64,000 nucleotides of DNA, taken from Bifidobacterium sp. ESL0769. Lineage in GTDB: Bacteria > Actinomycetota > Actinomycetes > Actinomycetales > Bifidobacteriaceae. The position numbers and the translations under genes are program-made. Positions 17,810 to 26,970 of the stretch are shown one piece after another; the stretch's first letter is position 1, and each line of letters opens with the position of its first letter. Location of the stretch: contig NZ_CP113918.1 of assembly GCF_029395495.1 (NCBI RefSeq), forward strand, positions 1,984,001 through 2,048,000. The letters are read 5' to 3'. The notes under the pieces were generated by a model. That model was given only the letters and a program-made list of their open reading frames with translations, did no database searches and had not been told where the DNA came from.

Positions 17810-18089
17810 GAAGTTCCCTTTCTCTGATAATCATTGACCATCCGTAAATCAATAACATCAAGAAACAGTCTAAACCGTGTCGAGCAAATAATGTAATCAA
17901 TATCACATTTTTCTGTCGCGTTATGACAAAGCAGGATTTGACAGTAACTATGTTGAGTTCATGTTGCCATTATTCAAGTGGATTTAACATGATTTACATC
18001 GAACTCAGCAACGGTACCAAATATTCGAAACATCAGTCAGGAGTATACCTGAGTTCACTTTCAACTGGAATTCGGACACTGCCTAAAAG

Positions 18090-18170
18090 TGCGCGCAAAG
18101 GGACTCGAACCCTCACGACAAAGTCACAGGAACCTAAATCCTGCGCGTCTACCAATTCCGCCATGCGCGC
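18090..18170 (-). tRNA. tRNA-Leu (anticodon TAG)
   Basis: On the minus strand the acceptor stem is GCGCGCA/TGCGCGC with discriminator A. The anticodon stem CAGGA/TCCTG encloses TTTAGGT, giving TAG. A short class II variable arm is present, and GGTTCGAGTCC forms the T-loop. It is 81 nt long; CCA is not encoded. Confidence 0.95.
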
Positions 18171-18320
18171 GTAACGAGATTCAATTTACCAGACGTCCCG
18201 CACAATGCTACCTAGGAAATACAGAGCAAGTTGCGTAGAAAATCAACGACGGGCCCAAAGGCTTGATTTAGCTCATAAATTCGCCCACTCCGATACGGCT
18301 GCTGTTGCAGTCTGGGTTCG

Positions 18321-18941
18321 TCACGCCTCGCGTGCCATGAGGTAGTCGGTCTGTTTGTCGTCACCCTGCCAGAACGCGTGCTGACCAACGCGTACGAAAC
18401 CCTTGCCAGCATAAAAACGCTTGGCAGGTTCATTGTGCTCCCACACGCCAAGCCAGACCTTATGCAGGTTGCGTTCGCGCGCCGTATCCAATGCCAGATT
18501 CATCAGTTGCGTACCCAAACCGCAGCCCTTAAACGCTTTCTGGATATAAAGCCGCTGAACCTCCATCGCGCCCGGCCCCATATCCTCAATCTGTGCGTCG
18601 CCGAAATTCAGTTTCATATAACCTGCGGGAATTTCGTTAGAGTCGGCAGAACCGACACTGGCATTGTCAACTTGGTCATCTTGCGTTTCCGCTTCAACCG
18701 ACGCATCCGACGGCATCGAAATGATGAAAAACATTGAATTGGGATCCGCAAGTTCTCCGCGCAGAATCGGCTCCGCATAAGTCTCTGCAAGATATTTTTG
18801 CATATCCTCGTCCGAGCTCGTTCCGTCAAAGGTATCGACGTACGTCTCCACGCTCAGCCGATGCAGCATTCCCGCATCGTCAACATCACACTTCCTAATC
18901 GTTCCGGAAATCCGCGAATCTCGTTTTGCCAAATTTGCCAT
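18321..18941 (-). CDS. GNAT family N-acetyltransferase
   Basis: The start chosen is the ATG at 18941 with AAAGGGG upstream; an in-frame ATG ten codons earlier is less likely. The 206-residue protein opens with TIRKCDVDDAGMLHRLSVETY. It carries the acetyl-CoA loop KGCGLGTQLMNLALDTARER and ends with GVWEHNEPAKRFYAGKGFVRVGQH, the C-terminal GNAT hallmark. An acidic insert at about 103-125 (Glu/Asp/Ser/Val) interrupts the beta-sheet before PAGYMKLN. Substrate unknown; the arrangement resembles spermidine or protein N-acetyltransferases. Confidence 0.85.
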   Translation of the reverse strand: MANLAKRDSRISGTIRKCDVDDAGMLHRLSVETYVDTFDGTSSDEDMQKYLAETYAEPILRGELADPNSMFFIISMPSDASVEAETQDDQVDNASVGSADSNEIPAGYMKLNFGDAQIEDMGPGAMEVQRLYIQKAFKGCGLGTQLMNLALDTARERNLHKVWLGVWEHNEPAKRFYAGKGFVRVGQHAFWQGDDKQTDYLMAREA

Positions 18942-19264
18942 TCGTCCAATCACCCCTTTCGATCTTCCCATATCCTATGATGCCCGTTGACTTTGCAAAC
19001 GACACGGACCAGACCGACCATAAGCCAAGAAACGTTGCGATTCCAACGAATTCAACATATGCATTCTTTCTATCGAAATTTCGTAATACTTATACCCGCC
19101 TCCGTTCACGCACCTATCTGGAATATCCGCAGCATTGAAGTTTACGAAGCAAGGCCACGCTTCGGCACTTTGGCGCCCGTCGGCAGTACTGAAGTCTATG
19201 ATATTTCAGGATATGCAATCGTTCGGCAATATCGCCACGCACGAAAAAGGGAGAGAAAAGGTCC

Positions 19265-20266
19265 ATGTCAGCACTCATTCAACCGGCGACGCTGCTGCTC
19301 ATTATTCTGCTGGGATATCTTTTCAAGCGGACCGGCATTCTGGGGCCAAAAGACTATCGCGTGGTGCAGGTGCTCGAATTCGATATCGTTTTGCCGGGCG
19401 CCATCATCTATTCCTTTGCCACTAATCCGCACCAGCTCAACCTTTTGCTGCTTTCCTGCTTCTCGTTTTTCGCTGCCTTGATTCCGCCGCTGCTGATTTT
19501 CGTGGCCACACGCCATCGCCCCGTCGCCGATCGCGCGTTTTTGATGCTCAACGGCAGCGGGTTCAACGTCGGCTGCTTCTGCTTCCCGATGGTCCAAGCG
19601 TTTCTCGGGCCTGCGGCACTGGTTCCCGCCGCGATGTTCGATATCGGCAATGACATCATGGTCGCGGCTGGTACGAACGTCATGACGCAAAATCTTCTGC
19701 ACATCGCCCCCGGCAAAACGCTGGCCGAGCAGAACGCCGGTGACGCGCCGACATTGCCACGCATCAAAGCGACCGACCACGACGCCCGCCGACTTCAACG
19801 TCGCGCGTTGATTCGCAACATCGTCAAGGGCTTCGTCACCTCGCCTGCGTTCGACACCTATATCTTGATGCTGATATTGATGATTTTCAACTTCCACTTC
19901 CCCACGTGGATCGCACAAGTCTCGCAGCCGTTCTCGGCAGCGAACGCATTCTGTTCAATGGTCATGGTCGGCATGCTGACCGATCTGCCCGGTTCCAAAC
20001 GCGACCTCAAGTTCGTCGGCGAGGTGATGGCCTGGCGCTTGCCCTGCGCGATTATCTTCGCTTTGCTGGCTTGGTATATCCTGCCGTTCAATCCGCTGAT
20101 CCGCGAGACCGTAGTGATGTGCTGTCTCGCCCCCACGGCCATTTTCTCGACGATGTTCACCGATAAGGTGCTCGGCAACGCCAAACTCGCCGGCTTCATC
20201 CTCTGCCTCACCGCTGTGGTGGGCACGATGTTGATGACTGGCGCCCACTTCCTCATTCACATGTGA
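19265..20266 (+). CDS. AEC family transporter (auxin efflux carrier-like)
   Basis: The 333-residue membrane protein has about ten hydrophobic segments in two halves joined by a charged loop (about 155-185). LLGYLFKRTGILGPKDYRV at the start and NGSGFNVGCFCFPMVQAFLG, with the conserved glycine-rich unwound helix, mark the AEC/malate efflux family. Members export organic acids or exchange malate with lactate. Substrate unknown. The gene converges on rdgB across a spacer filled with palindromic repeats (cluster C). Confidence 0.85.
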   Translation: MSALIQPATLLLIILLGYLFKRTGILGPKDYRVVQVLEFDIVLPGAIIYSFATNPHQLNLLLLSCFSFFAALIPPLLIFVATRHRPVADRAFLMLNGSGFNVGCFCFPMVQAFLGPAALVPAAMFDIGNDIMVAAGTNVMTQNLLHIAPGKTLAEQNAGDAPTLPRIKATDHDARRLQRRALIRNIVKGFVTSPAFDTYILMLILMIFNFHFPTWIAQVSQPFSAANAFCSMVMVGMLTDLPGSKRDLKFVGEVMAWRLPCAIIFALLAWYILPFNPLIRETVVMCCLAPTAIFSTMFTDKVLGNAKLAGFILCLTAVVGTMLMTGAHFLIHM

Positions 20267-20300
20267 AGACGTTGCCACCGACTCGGCAGCTCAGTGTCCC

Positions 20301-20480
20301 AAACCAGTGAGAAAAGCACCAAATCAGGCCCGAAAAAGTGCTTTTCGCCTCAGTAAAATCACTAATCCGAGAGAAAAGCACTAAAAACGGGCCAAAAAGG
20401 TGCTTTTCAGCGCAGTAAGACGCCAACTCAGTGGGAAAAGCACCAAATCAGGGCCGGAATAGTGCTTTTCTCACTGGTTT
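20301..20480. repeat. Palindromic repeat cluster C (3 units of the GAAAAGCAC family)
   Basis: Three units lie at about 20301-20354, 20364-20416 and 20426-20480, starting 34 bp past the AEC stop, between convergent genes. The first begins AAACCAGTGAGAAAAGCACC and the last ends GTGCTTTTCTCACTGGTTT, the clearest complete arms in the window. Centres differ: TCAGGCCCG, ACGGGCC and TCAGGGCCGG. A partial copy (AATGAGGAAAAGCAG) follows at about 20491. Confidence 0.88.
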
Positions 20481-20545
20481 GGTGTTTCGCAATGAGGAAA
20501 AGCAGATTTTCTGACCGGACGTTTGCGGGCTTATCTTGTCGCTAC

Positions 20546-21220
20546 TCAGCCGATAAGCGCTTTGATCGCGGGAGCGAGAGCCACGAAGGCCTTGTGACGA
20601 TGGGAAATCGAGTTCTTTTCCTCAGCGGTCATTTCAGCACTGGTGAGTTTTTCGCCGTCGTCGTTTAAACGGCCGGGCTGATCATTCGGTACGAAGATGG
20701 AATCGTAACCGAAGCCGTTTTCACCACGCGGCTCACGAATGACCGTGCCACGCATCTCGCCAAGCTTGACAGTTTCCTCGGCCTTCGGCGTCGTCCCGTT
20801 CGAACGTTCCTCGCCGCAATGCTTCGGTACCACAAGCGCCGCCGCACAATTGAAACGTGCGCCGCGTTTGCCATCGGGAATGTCCTCAAGCTGCGCGAGC
20901 AGCAAGGCATTATTGGCCTTGTCATGGCCGTGGGCACCGGCCCAACGCGCCGAGAGGATGCCAGGGGCGGCACCGAGCACGTCGACAATCAGACCGCTGT
21001 CGTCGGCGAGGGCCGGCAGACCGGTTCGTTTCGCCACATCCCGCGCCTTGATCAGCGCGTTCTCTTCAAACGTCACACCGTCCTCCACAGGATCGGGCAG
21101 GTTCATCGACCCGGCCGACACCAGCTCGACGTGCCGTGCGGCCTCACCCAGCTCAGTCTCGATGATTTTGCGAATCTCCGGCAGCTTGCCCTCGTTATGT
21201 GTGGCGACGACGATCTTCAT
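20546..21220 (-). CDS. rdgB: XTP/dITP pyrophosphatase (RdgB/HAM1)
   Basis: This enzyme hydrolyses non-canonical purine nucleotides (XTP, dITP) to monophosphates, cleaning the nucleotide pool. The start at 21220 has AAAGGA upstream, giving 224 residues. Family motifs: VVATHNEGKLPEI (substrate loop), FEENALIKA, ALADDSGLIVDVLGAAPGILSARWAG, GFGYDSIFVP and SHRHKA near the C-terminus. A short acidic insert (about 140-157) lies before the final domain. It follows rph on the same strand, the usual actinobacterial pairing. Confidence 0.96.
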   Translation of the reverse strand: MKIVVATHNEGKLPEIRKIIETELGEAARHVELVSAGSMNLPDPVEDGVTFEENALIKARDVAKRTGLPALADDSGLIVDVLGAAPGILSARWAGAHGHDKANNALLLAQLEDIPDGKRGARFNCAAALVVPKHCGEERSNGTTPKAEETVKLGEMRGTVIREPRGENGFGYDSIFVPNDQPGRLNDDGEKLTSAEMTAEEKNSISHRHKAFVALAPAIKALIG

Positions 21221-21449
21221 AGCGTTTCCTTTTCTCAACCGTTATCTATCCCCCTCATACTATCCGTCGCCATGCAACCATTCGGCACATAATCGGAGAC
21301 AGGCGCGGAGAACATCACCATCAATCGTCCCGTTGCCTGCGAAGACTTGCATATCAGTCAATTCCCGAATACGCAAGATGCGATGCCCGATTGCATAGGC
21401 ATCGCATCTTCAACATATTTCTCAAGCCCGTAGAAACCGCGAGACCAGC

Positions 21450-22214
21450 TCAGTCCTTGGCGAGCGCCTCGTTCTGCGCGCGCTGAAGCTCCTTGTTGCC
21501 CTTTTCGGCCAGCTCGAGCAGCACATTGAGCTCGTCGCGGGTGAAGGGACGGTGCTCGGCAGTGCCCTGAATCTCAATGAACTTGCCGGAACCGGTCATG
21601 GCAACATTCATGTCGGTCATGGCTTGGCTGTCCTCGATATACGGTAGGTCAAGCATCGGCGTGCCGTTGATAATACCGACAGAAACCGCGGAAATCTGGT
21701 CCTTAATGGCCTTCTGTGCGGAGCGGATGTGCTTGTGCTTCTCAGCCCAGTGCAAAGCGTCGACCAACGCGACGTAAGCGCCGGTAACGGAAGCGGTGCG
21801 AGTACCGCCGTCAGCCTGCAGCACGTCGCAATCCATCTGAATCTGGTTCTCACCCAGCGCCTTCATATCGATGACACCGCGCAGGCAGCGGCCGACCAAA
21901 CGGCTGATTTCCTGTGTACGTCCGCCGACTTTGCCCTTCACGGATTCGCGCGGCGTGCGCTCGGAGGTGGCGCGCGGCAGCATCGCGTATTCCGCGGTGA
22001 CCCAGCCGAGCCCGGAATCTTTGCGCCAACGGGGCACACTAGGAGCGAAGGTCGCCGTGCACATCACGCGGGTGTTGCCACATTCGATGAGCACTGAACC
22101 TTCCGGAGCGTCGGTGAAATGACGGGTGATTTTGACGGGCCGTAGCTCGTCGACGGCACGTCCATCAGGGCGCACTACAGTATCGGTATTCAATAAATCC
22201 TTAATTTGAGCCAT
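21450..22214 (-). CDS. rph: Ribonuclease PH
   Basis: This phosphorolytic 3'-5' exoribonuclease trims tRNA 3' ends and forms a hexamer. The 254-residue protein has [13 protein letters not shown] at the start, then [35 protein letters not shown], and [23 protein letters not shown] with the phosphate-site residues. A normal [12 protein letters not shown] tail closes it. It lies upstream of rdgB on the same strand, 229 bp apart. Confidence 0.97.
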   Translation of the reverse strand: MAQIKDLLNTDTVVRPDGRAVDELRPVKITRHFTDAPEGSVLIECGNTRVMCTATFAPSVPRWRKDSGLGWVTAEYAMLPRATSERTPRESVKGKVGGRTQEISRLVGRCLRGVIDMKALGENQIQMDCDVLQADGGTRTASVTGAYVALVDALHWAEKHKHIRSAQKAIKDQISAVSVGIINGTPMLDLPYIEDSQAMTDMNVAMTGSGKFIEIQGTAEHRPFTRDELNVLLELAEKGNKELQRAQNEALAKD

Positions 22215-22396
22215 ATCGCCAACCTACCATCAACCGGTCACGTCGACCGTAAAACTTGGCCACTTGCATGGCAACGGTGCCATCAAACAGACAATCCTGC
22301 CTCACCTTTTCAGCAGTGTTCAGCATCACTGTAGCCATATGCAACATAAATGCAAACGTGTCAAATGCGACATTCCCCGCAGTCCCCACACTTTTA

Positions 22397-22503
22397 TGCG
22401 GGAAAAAGCGCATTTAAAGTTTTTATTTAGGACTTTTCCCGCACAAATGTGTGCAGAGTGCGGGAAATAGCGCATTTAGGATCTGAACTCATGCGCTTTC
22501 TCA
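22397..22503. repeat. Palindromic repeat pair, GCGGGAAAAAGCGC type
   Basis: Two hairpins lie in the 328-bp spacer between rph and the Pr6Pr gene. The first has TGCGGGAAAAAG / CTTTTCCCGCA at 22397-22443. The second has GCGGGAAATAGCGCAT / ATGCGCTTTCTC at about 22457-22503, with both left arms sharing AGCGCATTTA. The pair ends about 39 bp from the Pr6Pr stop codon. It resembles the GAAAAGCAC family in layout but has a different core. Confidence 0.75.
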
Positions 22504-22542
22504 AATTAAAACAGCGCGGGAGGCCAGAACGCACGCAACCAT

Positions 22543-23181
22543 TCAGCTGCGCACACTACCGATCAGCGGCTTCTTCGGCAGGACACGGTCGATGAGGAAG
22601 ATGATGAGTCCCATGATGGCGAAGGCGATGATGCACATGGTGATGTTAATCCACATCTGGTTCCAGCCGATCTTGCTGACATCGATGAATCCGTAAGGAT
22701 ACGGGTCGCCGGCGGTCTCGGGGCCGGAATGCGGCCAGAGGTGCGCACGGATAAGCACGAACGCCAGATAGAACGGGAAGTAAATGAGCCAGGTGAGCAC
22801 ATAGTGCCACTTGAAACGGCGATGCTCATCGAAGAGGATGAAATCGATGACCGCCATAATCGGCACCACCCTGTGCAAAATCACGTTGGTGACGATACCG
22901 AACACGTACTTCACAGTGGCCGGGTCAACGGGCGGCAACAGCGTGGCCGCCACCACGCCGGTGACCACGATGTAGAGGGTGAGCACGCCCTTGAGCCAAG
23001 CGGGCGGCTGCTTGCCGTCAATCAGGCAGGCGACGCCGGCCCAGAGCATCACCAAGCCAAGCACAAAATTGGTCTGGTAAGTGAAGAAGACCCAGTAGTT
23101 CGGCGTGGTCCAGGCCACGCTCGTCCACGTCAGGCACAGGAAGGCAATGACAAGACGGTAGATTCCAACAAAATATTTCAT
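22543..23181 (-). CDS. Pr6Pr family membrane protein
   Basis: The 212-residue protein has six hydrophobic segments (about 8-24, 34-50, 66-84, 98-114, 125-145 and 178-200) and the family pattern FFTYQTNFVLGLVML, VTGVVAATLLPP, HRVVPIMAVIDFILFDEHRRFKW and GDPYPYGFIDVSKIGW. The family is widespread in actinobacteria and lactobacilli and has no established function. The gene stands alone; an AT-rich spacer with no gene separates it from divergent pncB. Confidence 0.88.
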   Translation of the reverse strand: MKYFVGIYRLVIAFLCLTWTSVAWTTPNYWVFFTYQTNFVLGLVMLWAGVACLIDGKQPPAWLKGVLTLYIVVTGVVAATLLPPVDPATVKYVFGIVTNVILHRVVPIMAVIDFILFDEHRRFKWHYVLTWLIYFPFYLAFVLIRAHLWPHSGPETAGDPYPYGFIDVSKIGWNQMWINITMCIIAFAIMGLIIFLIDRVLPKKPLIGSVRS

Positions 23182-23432
23182 ACAATCAAGTCTATGGGCA
23201 GCGTACGAAAACGATTCGATTCGCTGACATTTTTCATGAATTCAATGCCGAAATGTCTACTTATAGTCATTATTACTATTAATCGCCGTATCGGGTTAGA
23301 ATCGAAGCGAAAAGCAACGCGTCCGGGAATCCGGCAACGCAAATCTCGCGCCCAAACCGGCAACATCGGCCAAGCCGATAACGTCGAAAACACAACGGGC
23401 ACGTGAAGAGGCACACCTCAGGGAGGCATGTG

Positions 23433-24755
23433 ATGCTGGATTATTCACCGGCTTTGATGACCGATATGTACGAGTACACGATGCTGGACGCGGCGCTCAA
23501 AGACGGCACCGCGAACCGCAAGTGCGTTTTCGAGGTGTTCACACGACACCTTCCGCTCGGCCGCCGTTACGGCGTGGTCGCCGGTTCCGGACGCATTCTC
23601 GACGCGCTCGAGCGTTTCCACTTGAACGATGACGACCTCAAATTTCTCTCCGACCGCAAGATCGTAAGCCCCGAGACCATCAAATGGCTCGAAAACTTCA
23701 AGTTCACCGGTTCGATCAAGGGCTATCGCGAGGGCGAGATGTTCTTCCCGGACTCCCCGATTCTCGAGGTCGAAGGTACGTTCGGCGAGTGCACATTGCT
23801 CGAAACGCTGCTGCTTTCGATTCTGAACTATGATTCCGCCGTGGCTTCCGCCGCCTCGCGCATGGTCAGCGCCGCCAAGGACCGCCCGTGCATGGATATG
23901 GGCGGACGCCGCGCCAACGAATGGGCCGCAGTCGCCGCAGCCCGCGCCGCAGTGGTCGGCGGGTTCCAAGGCACCTCGAACCTGCTCGCCGCCCAGCTTT
24001 ACGGCCTCAAGGCCATCGGCACCTCGGCCCACTGCTTCACACTCGTCCACGATTCCGAACGCGACGCCTTCGCCTCGCAGGTCGCCGCGATGAGCCCGAA
24101 CACCACGCTTCTGGTCGACACCTATGACATCGAGGAAGCCATCAAAACCGCCGTCGAGGTGGCCGGCCCCAGCCTCGGCTGCGTGCGCATCGATTCCGGC
24201 GATCTCGCCGCCCTAGCCCAGCGTGTGCGCAACCAGCTCGACGCGCTCGGCGCCAAGAACACGAAAATCACCGTGACCAACGACCTCGACGAATACGCCT
24301 TGGCTGCGCTGCAGTCCGCACCCGTCGATTCCTATGGCGTCGGCACGATGCTGGTCACCGGTTCCGGCGCCCCGACCTGTGCGATGGTCTACAAGCTCAC
24401 CGAGCGCGAAGGCGACAACGGCGAGATGGTGCCAGTCGCCAAGCACTCCGAGAACAAGGCCACTGTCCCAGGCCGCAAGCTTTCGTTCCGTTCCTACGAA
24501 TACGGCTTGGCTGATACCGAGCACGTCATCTCCGGTTCCGAGGAGAAGCTGGCCAAGTTCCAGCCCGAAACCGGTTGGAAGGATCTGATGGTCAACTATG
24601 TGAACCACGGCGAAGCCAACAAGCAGTATCAAGGCCACGACGCCATCACCGCCGCACACGATTATCACGCAAAGGCCCTGGCCGAGCTGCCCATCACCGC
24701 GCAATCGCTGATGAAGGGCGATCCGTCCATCCCAACCCAGATTGACGTGCTGTAG
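23433..24755 (+). CDS. pncB: Nicotinate phosphoribosyltransferase
   Basis: This enzyme joins nicotinate and PRPP to nicotinate mononucleotide, the entry to NAD salvage. The start at 23433 has CAGGGAGG upstream; an earlier in-frame ATG has none. The 440-residue protein shows LMTDMYEYTMLDAAL at the N-terminus, MDMGGRRANEWAAVAAARAA, GTSAHCFTLVHDSE (loop with the phosphorylatable histidine) and VRIDSGDLAALAQRVRNQLD. It is monocistronic, with AT-rich inverted repeats downstream. Bifidobacteria commonly need niacin, so a salvage role fits. Confidence 0.96.
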   Translation: MLDYSPALMTDMYEYTMLDAALKDGTANRKCVFEVFTRHLPLGRRYGVVAGSGRILDALERFHLNDDDLKFLSDRKIVSPETIKWLENFKFTGSIKGYREGEMFFPDSPILEVEGTFGECTLLETLLLSILNYDSAVASAASRMVSAAKDRPCMDMGGRRANEWAAVAAARAAVVGGFQGTSNLLAAQLYGLKAIGTSAHCFTLVHDSERDAFASQVAAMSPNTTLLVDTYDIEEAIKTAVEVAGPSLGCVRIDSGDLAALAQRVRNQLDALGAKNTKITVTNDLDEYALAALQSAPVDSYGVGTMLVTGSGAPTCAMVYKLTEREGDNGEMVPVAKHSENKATVPGRKLSFRSYEYGLADTEHVISGSEEKLAKFQPETGWKDLMVNYVNHGEANKQYQGHDAITAAHDYHAKALAELPITAQSLMKGDPSIPTQIDVL

Positions 24756-24784
24756 AAAACAAGACGAGCGCATAATCAAATCAA

Positions 24785-24854
24785 AGAGGCTGCATATACC
24801 ATTTATTTCTCGGTATATGCAGTCTCTATTTATTTCCCGGTATATGCAGCCTCT
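24785..24854. terminator. Triple-arm hairpin region after pncB
   Basis: AGAGGCTGCATATACC (24785-24800) can pair with GGTATATGCAGTCTC from 24811 or, perfectly, with GGTATATGCAGCCTCT (24839-24854). The two right arms are a direct repeat separated by TATTTATTTCCC. It could end pncB transcription and that of the convergent DUF3039 gene. Confidence 0.6.
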
Positions 24855-24898
24855 ATGAAACGACAATCATACTGTTGTCGCGAAACCCCAAACAAGCT

Positions 24899-25234
24899 TT
24901 ACTTGCCGGTCATTTCCTCGTAGATACGCTTGCAATCCGGACAAACCGGATACTGCGAGGGATCATGCTTCGGCACCCAAATCTTGCCGCACAATGCCAC
25001 CACAGGCCGCCCGGTAAGCTGGGACTCGCGCATGCGGTCGCGCGAAACATAGTGAGCGAAACGGTCGGCGTCGCCGTTGTCGCTGCGTTTGGTCTCTTCA
25101 TCGGTTTCCGGACGTTCCAAAACCGCCGTCCCGGCCCCGGAATCCGGGTCTTGCGAGGGATTCTCAAATCCGGCCGCATTGCGCCAAACGTCGCGCAGCC
25201 CCGCAACATCAAACCTATCGAAAAAGTCAGCCAT
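24899..25234 (-). CDS. DUF3039 domain protein
   Basis: The 111-residue protein ends with the DUF3039 core: DRFAHYVSRDRMRESQLTGR, then ALCGKIWVPKHDPSQYPVCPDCKRIYEEM, whose Cys in ALCGK and the CPDC pair may bind metal. The N-terminal third is variable. DUF3039 is a small actinobacterial family with no known role. It stands alone on the minus strand, convergent with pncB and divergent from coaD. Confidence 0.88.
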   Translation of the reverse strand: MADFFDRFDVAGLRDVWRNAAGFENPSQDPDSGAGTAVLERPETDEETKRSDNGDADRFAHYVSRDRMRESQLTGRPVVALCGKIWVPKHDPSQYPVCPDCKRIYEEMTGK

Positions 25235-25501
25235 AACGTCTCCTTGTCCGGCTCTCCGGATCCGGCCATCCGAATCCGACTATCCGGCCATCCAGCTATA
25301 CATCACACATCGGGATACTGCATATATCATAACGTCGGCGCTTTACCGCAAGTAACGATTCATCCGTCATTCATCTCTCGGCATTACGCCTGATTCGTTC
25401 GTTGTTAGTTTGGATGGAAAATCATCCGTCACGAATTCTGGTGCCGCACTACAGACCCAGATAAGGCCCGAAAATCAGCGTCAGGCGTTATTCTTGGAAA
25501 T

Positions 25502-25996
25502 ATGACTATTGCAGTGTGCCCGGGCTCGTATGATCCAGTCACGGCAGGGCATTTGGACGTTATCGAACGAAGCGCGCGCATTTTTGAAACAGTACATGTC
25601 GTCGTGGCCGTAAATTCCGCGAAAACCCCGATGTTTTCGGAGAAGACCCGCGTGGATGTCATCAAGCGGGCGTTGGTAAAAGACGGATATCCGAACGTGA
25701 TAGTTGCTTCGACCGATGGATTGATCACCGATTATTGCACCAAGGTCGGTGCGTCGGTTATCGTCAAAGGTTTGCGGCAGAACGGCGACTACGAAGCCGA
25801 ACTCGGGATGGCATTGGTCAATCGCAAACTTTCCGGTGTCGAGACCATGTTCCTGCCTGCGAACCCGATTCTTGAGCATATTTCCAGCACCATCGTCAAA
25901 GATGTGGCACGTCACGGAGGCGACGTCACCGGCATGGTGCCCGATTGCGTGGTCGGCATGCTCGCCAAGCAACTTCAGAAAGAAAAGAGTCAGTGA
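25502..25996 (+). CDS. coaD: Phosphopantetheine adenylyltransferase
   Basis: This enzyme transfers AMP from ATP to 4'-phosphopantetheine, the fourth step of coenzyme A synthesis. The 164-residue protein has the nucleotidyltransferase motif [14 protein letters not shown] (8-21), [23 protein letters not shown] and [22 protein letters not shown] at 25489-25494 lies so close to the ATG that the mRNA may be almost leaderless; only a weak GGAAAT precedes the start. Its stop overlaps the next start by one base. Confidence 0.97.
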   Translation: MTIAVCPGSYDPVTAGHLDVIERSARIFETVHVVVAVNSAKTPMFSEKTRVDVIKRALVKDGYPNVIVASTDGLITDYCTKVGASVIVKGLRQNGDYEAELGMALVNRKLSGVETMFLPANPILEHISSTIVKDVARHGGDVTGMVPDCVVGMLAKQLQKEKSQ

Positions 25997-26907
25997 TGGC
26001 GGAAGACAAAAACCTCAGCGACGAGGAAGACGATACCGTTTCGAAGATCATTCCAGTCGATGACCTTTCACCGAACCGTGATGAGGAAGGCGGAGACCAA
26101 GAGGCATCCGAGACTCCCGCTGACGGTGACGAAATCGACCAGACCGACGCAACGAATGATGGCGCCGATGACGAGACCGGTGATACGACTTCCTCGAAAG
26201 CCACCAAGCCGCATTTCGCCTCGCCGACAGAGCTCCCGGACCTGCGCGAGCACCACGACGACACACCTGCCGACGATGACGCTACCGACGATTCGGCCGA
26301 CGCCGAGGCCGTAGATGACGCCGAGAGCAAAAGCCGTGACGAATTCACGACGGTCTACGACATCATCGACCAGATGAGCGCTTCCATCGAGGAGACCAAA
26401 TCGAGCATTTTCTCGCCTGGCATGGTGCGCCTCGACCGCGACGAGTTCCTCGACCAGCTTGGTCAGTTGAAGTCCATGCTCCCTGTCCAGCTGGAACGCG
26501 CGTCCTCGTTGATGCGCGAGGCCGAACGCCGCCTGCAAAACGCCCAAAGCCAAGCCCAGGCCATCGTCACCAAGGCCCAAAGCCAGGCCGCGCAGATCAA
26601 GCAGAACGCCGAAGAGCAGGCCCAGATTCTCGCCGGTCAGGAACGCGTGGTTGACATTGCGCAGCAGAAGGCCCGAGTAATCTTGGACGACGCCCAAGCC
26701 AAGTCGACCAAGCTTGTGCAAGGCGCCAACGCCTATTGCGCCGACGTGATGAAGTCCTTGAAAGACCAGGTTTCCAACTACGACCGCGACATCCGCAACG
26801 GCATCGACGTGATCGACAAACGCCAGCACGAGGCCGCGGCGCAACTTGAAGCAACTCAAGCCGACGCCCTTGCCAGCAAGCAGGCGCCGTCGAAGAAAAC
26901 CGAATAA
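25996..26907 (+). CDS. DivIVA-like coiled-coil protein
   Basis: The 303-residue protein starts in the ATGA overlap with coaD. Residues 1-115 are strongly acidic (Asp/Glu/Thr). Residues about 115-150 (TTVYDIIDQMSASIEETKSS) lead into a segment with RLDRDEFLDQLGQLKSMLP. A long Ala/Gln-rich coiled coil (about 160-290) carries heptad repeats such as AERRLQNAQSQAQAIVTKAQ. This is the layout of actinobacterial DivIVA/ATP-synthase-B-like proteins found next to coaD and yceD, which may act at the cell pole or membrane. Function is not shown. Confidence 0.75.
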   Translation: MAEDKNLSDEEDDTVSKIIPVDDLSPNRDEEGGDQEASETPADGDEIDQTDATNDGADDETGDTTSSKATKPHFASPTELPDLREHHDDTPADDDATDDSADAEAVDDAESKSRDEFTTVYDIIDQMSASIEETKSSIFSPGMVRLDRDEFLDQLGQLKSMLPVQLERASSLMREAERRLQNAQSQAQAIVTKAQSQAAQIKQNAEEQAQILAGQERVVDIAQQKARVILDDAQAKSTKLVQGANAYCADVMKSLKDQVSNYDRDIRNGIDVIDKRQHEAAAQLEATQADALASKQAPSKKTE

Positions 26908-26970
26908 GTAAATAGCTGCAGTAACCTTAAACAGCAATAAGCAGCCAGATTCGAAAGACGATAAGAATAT

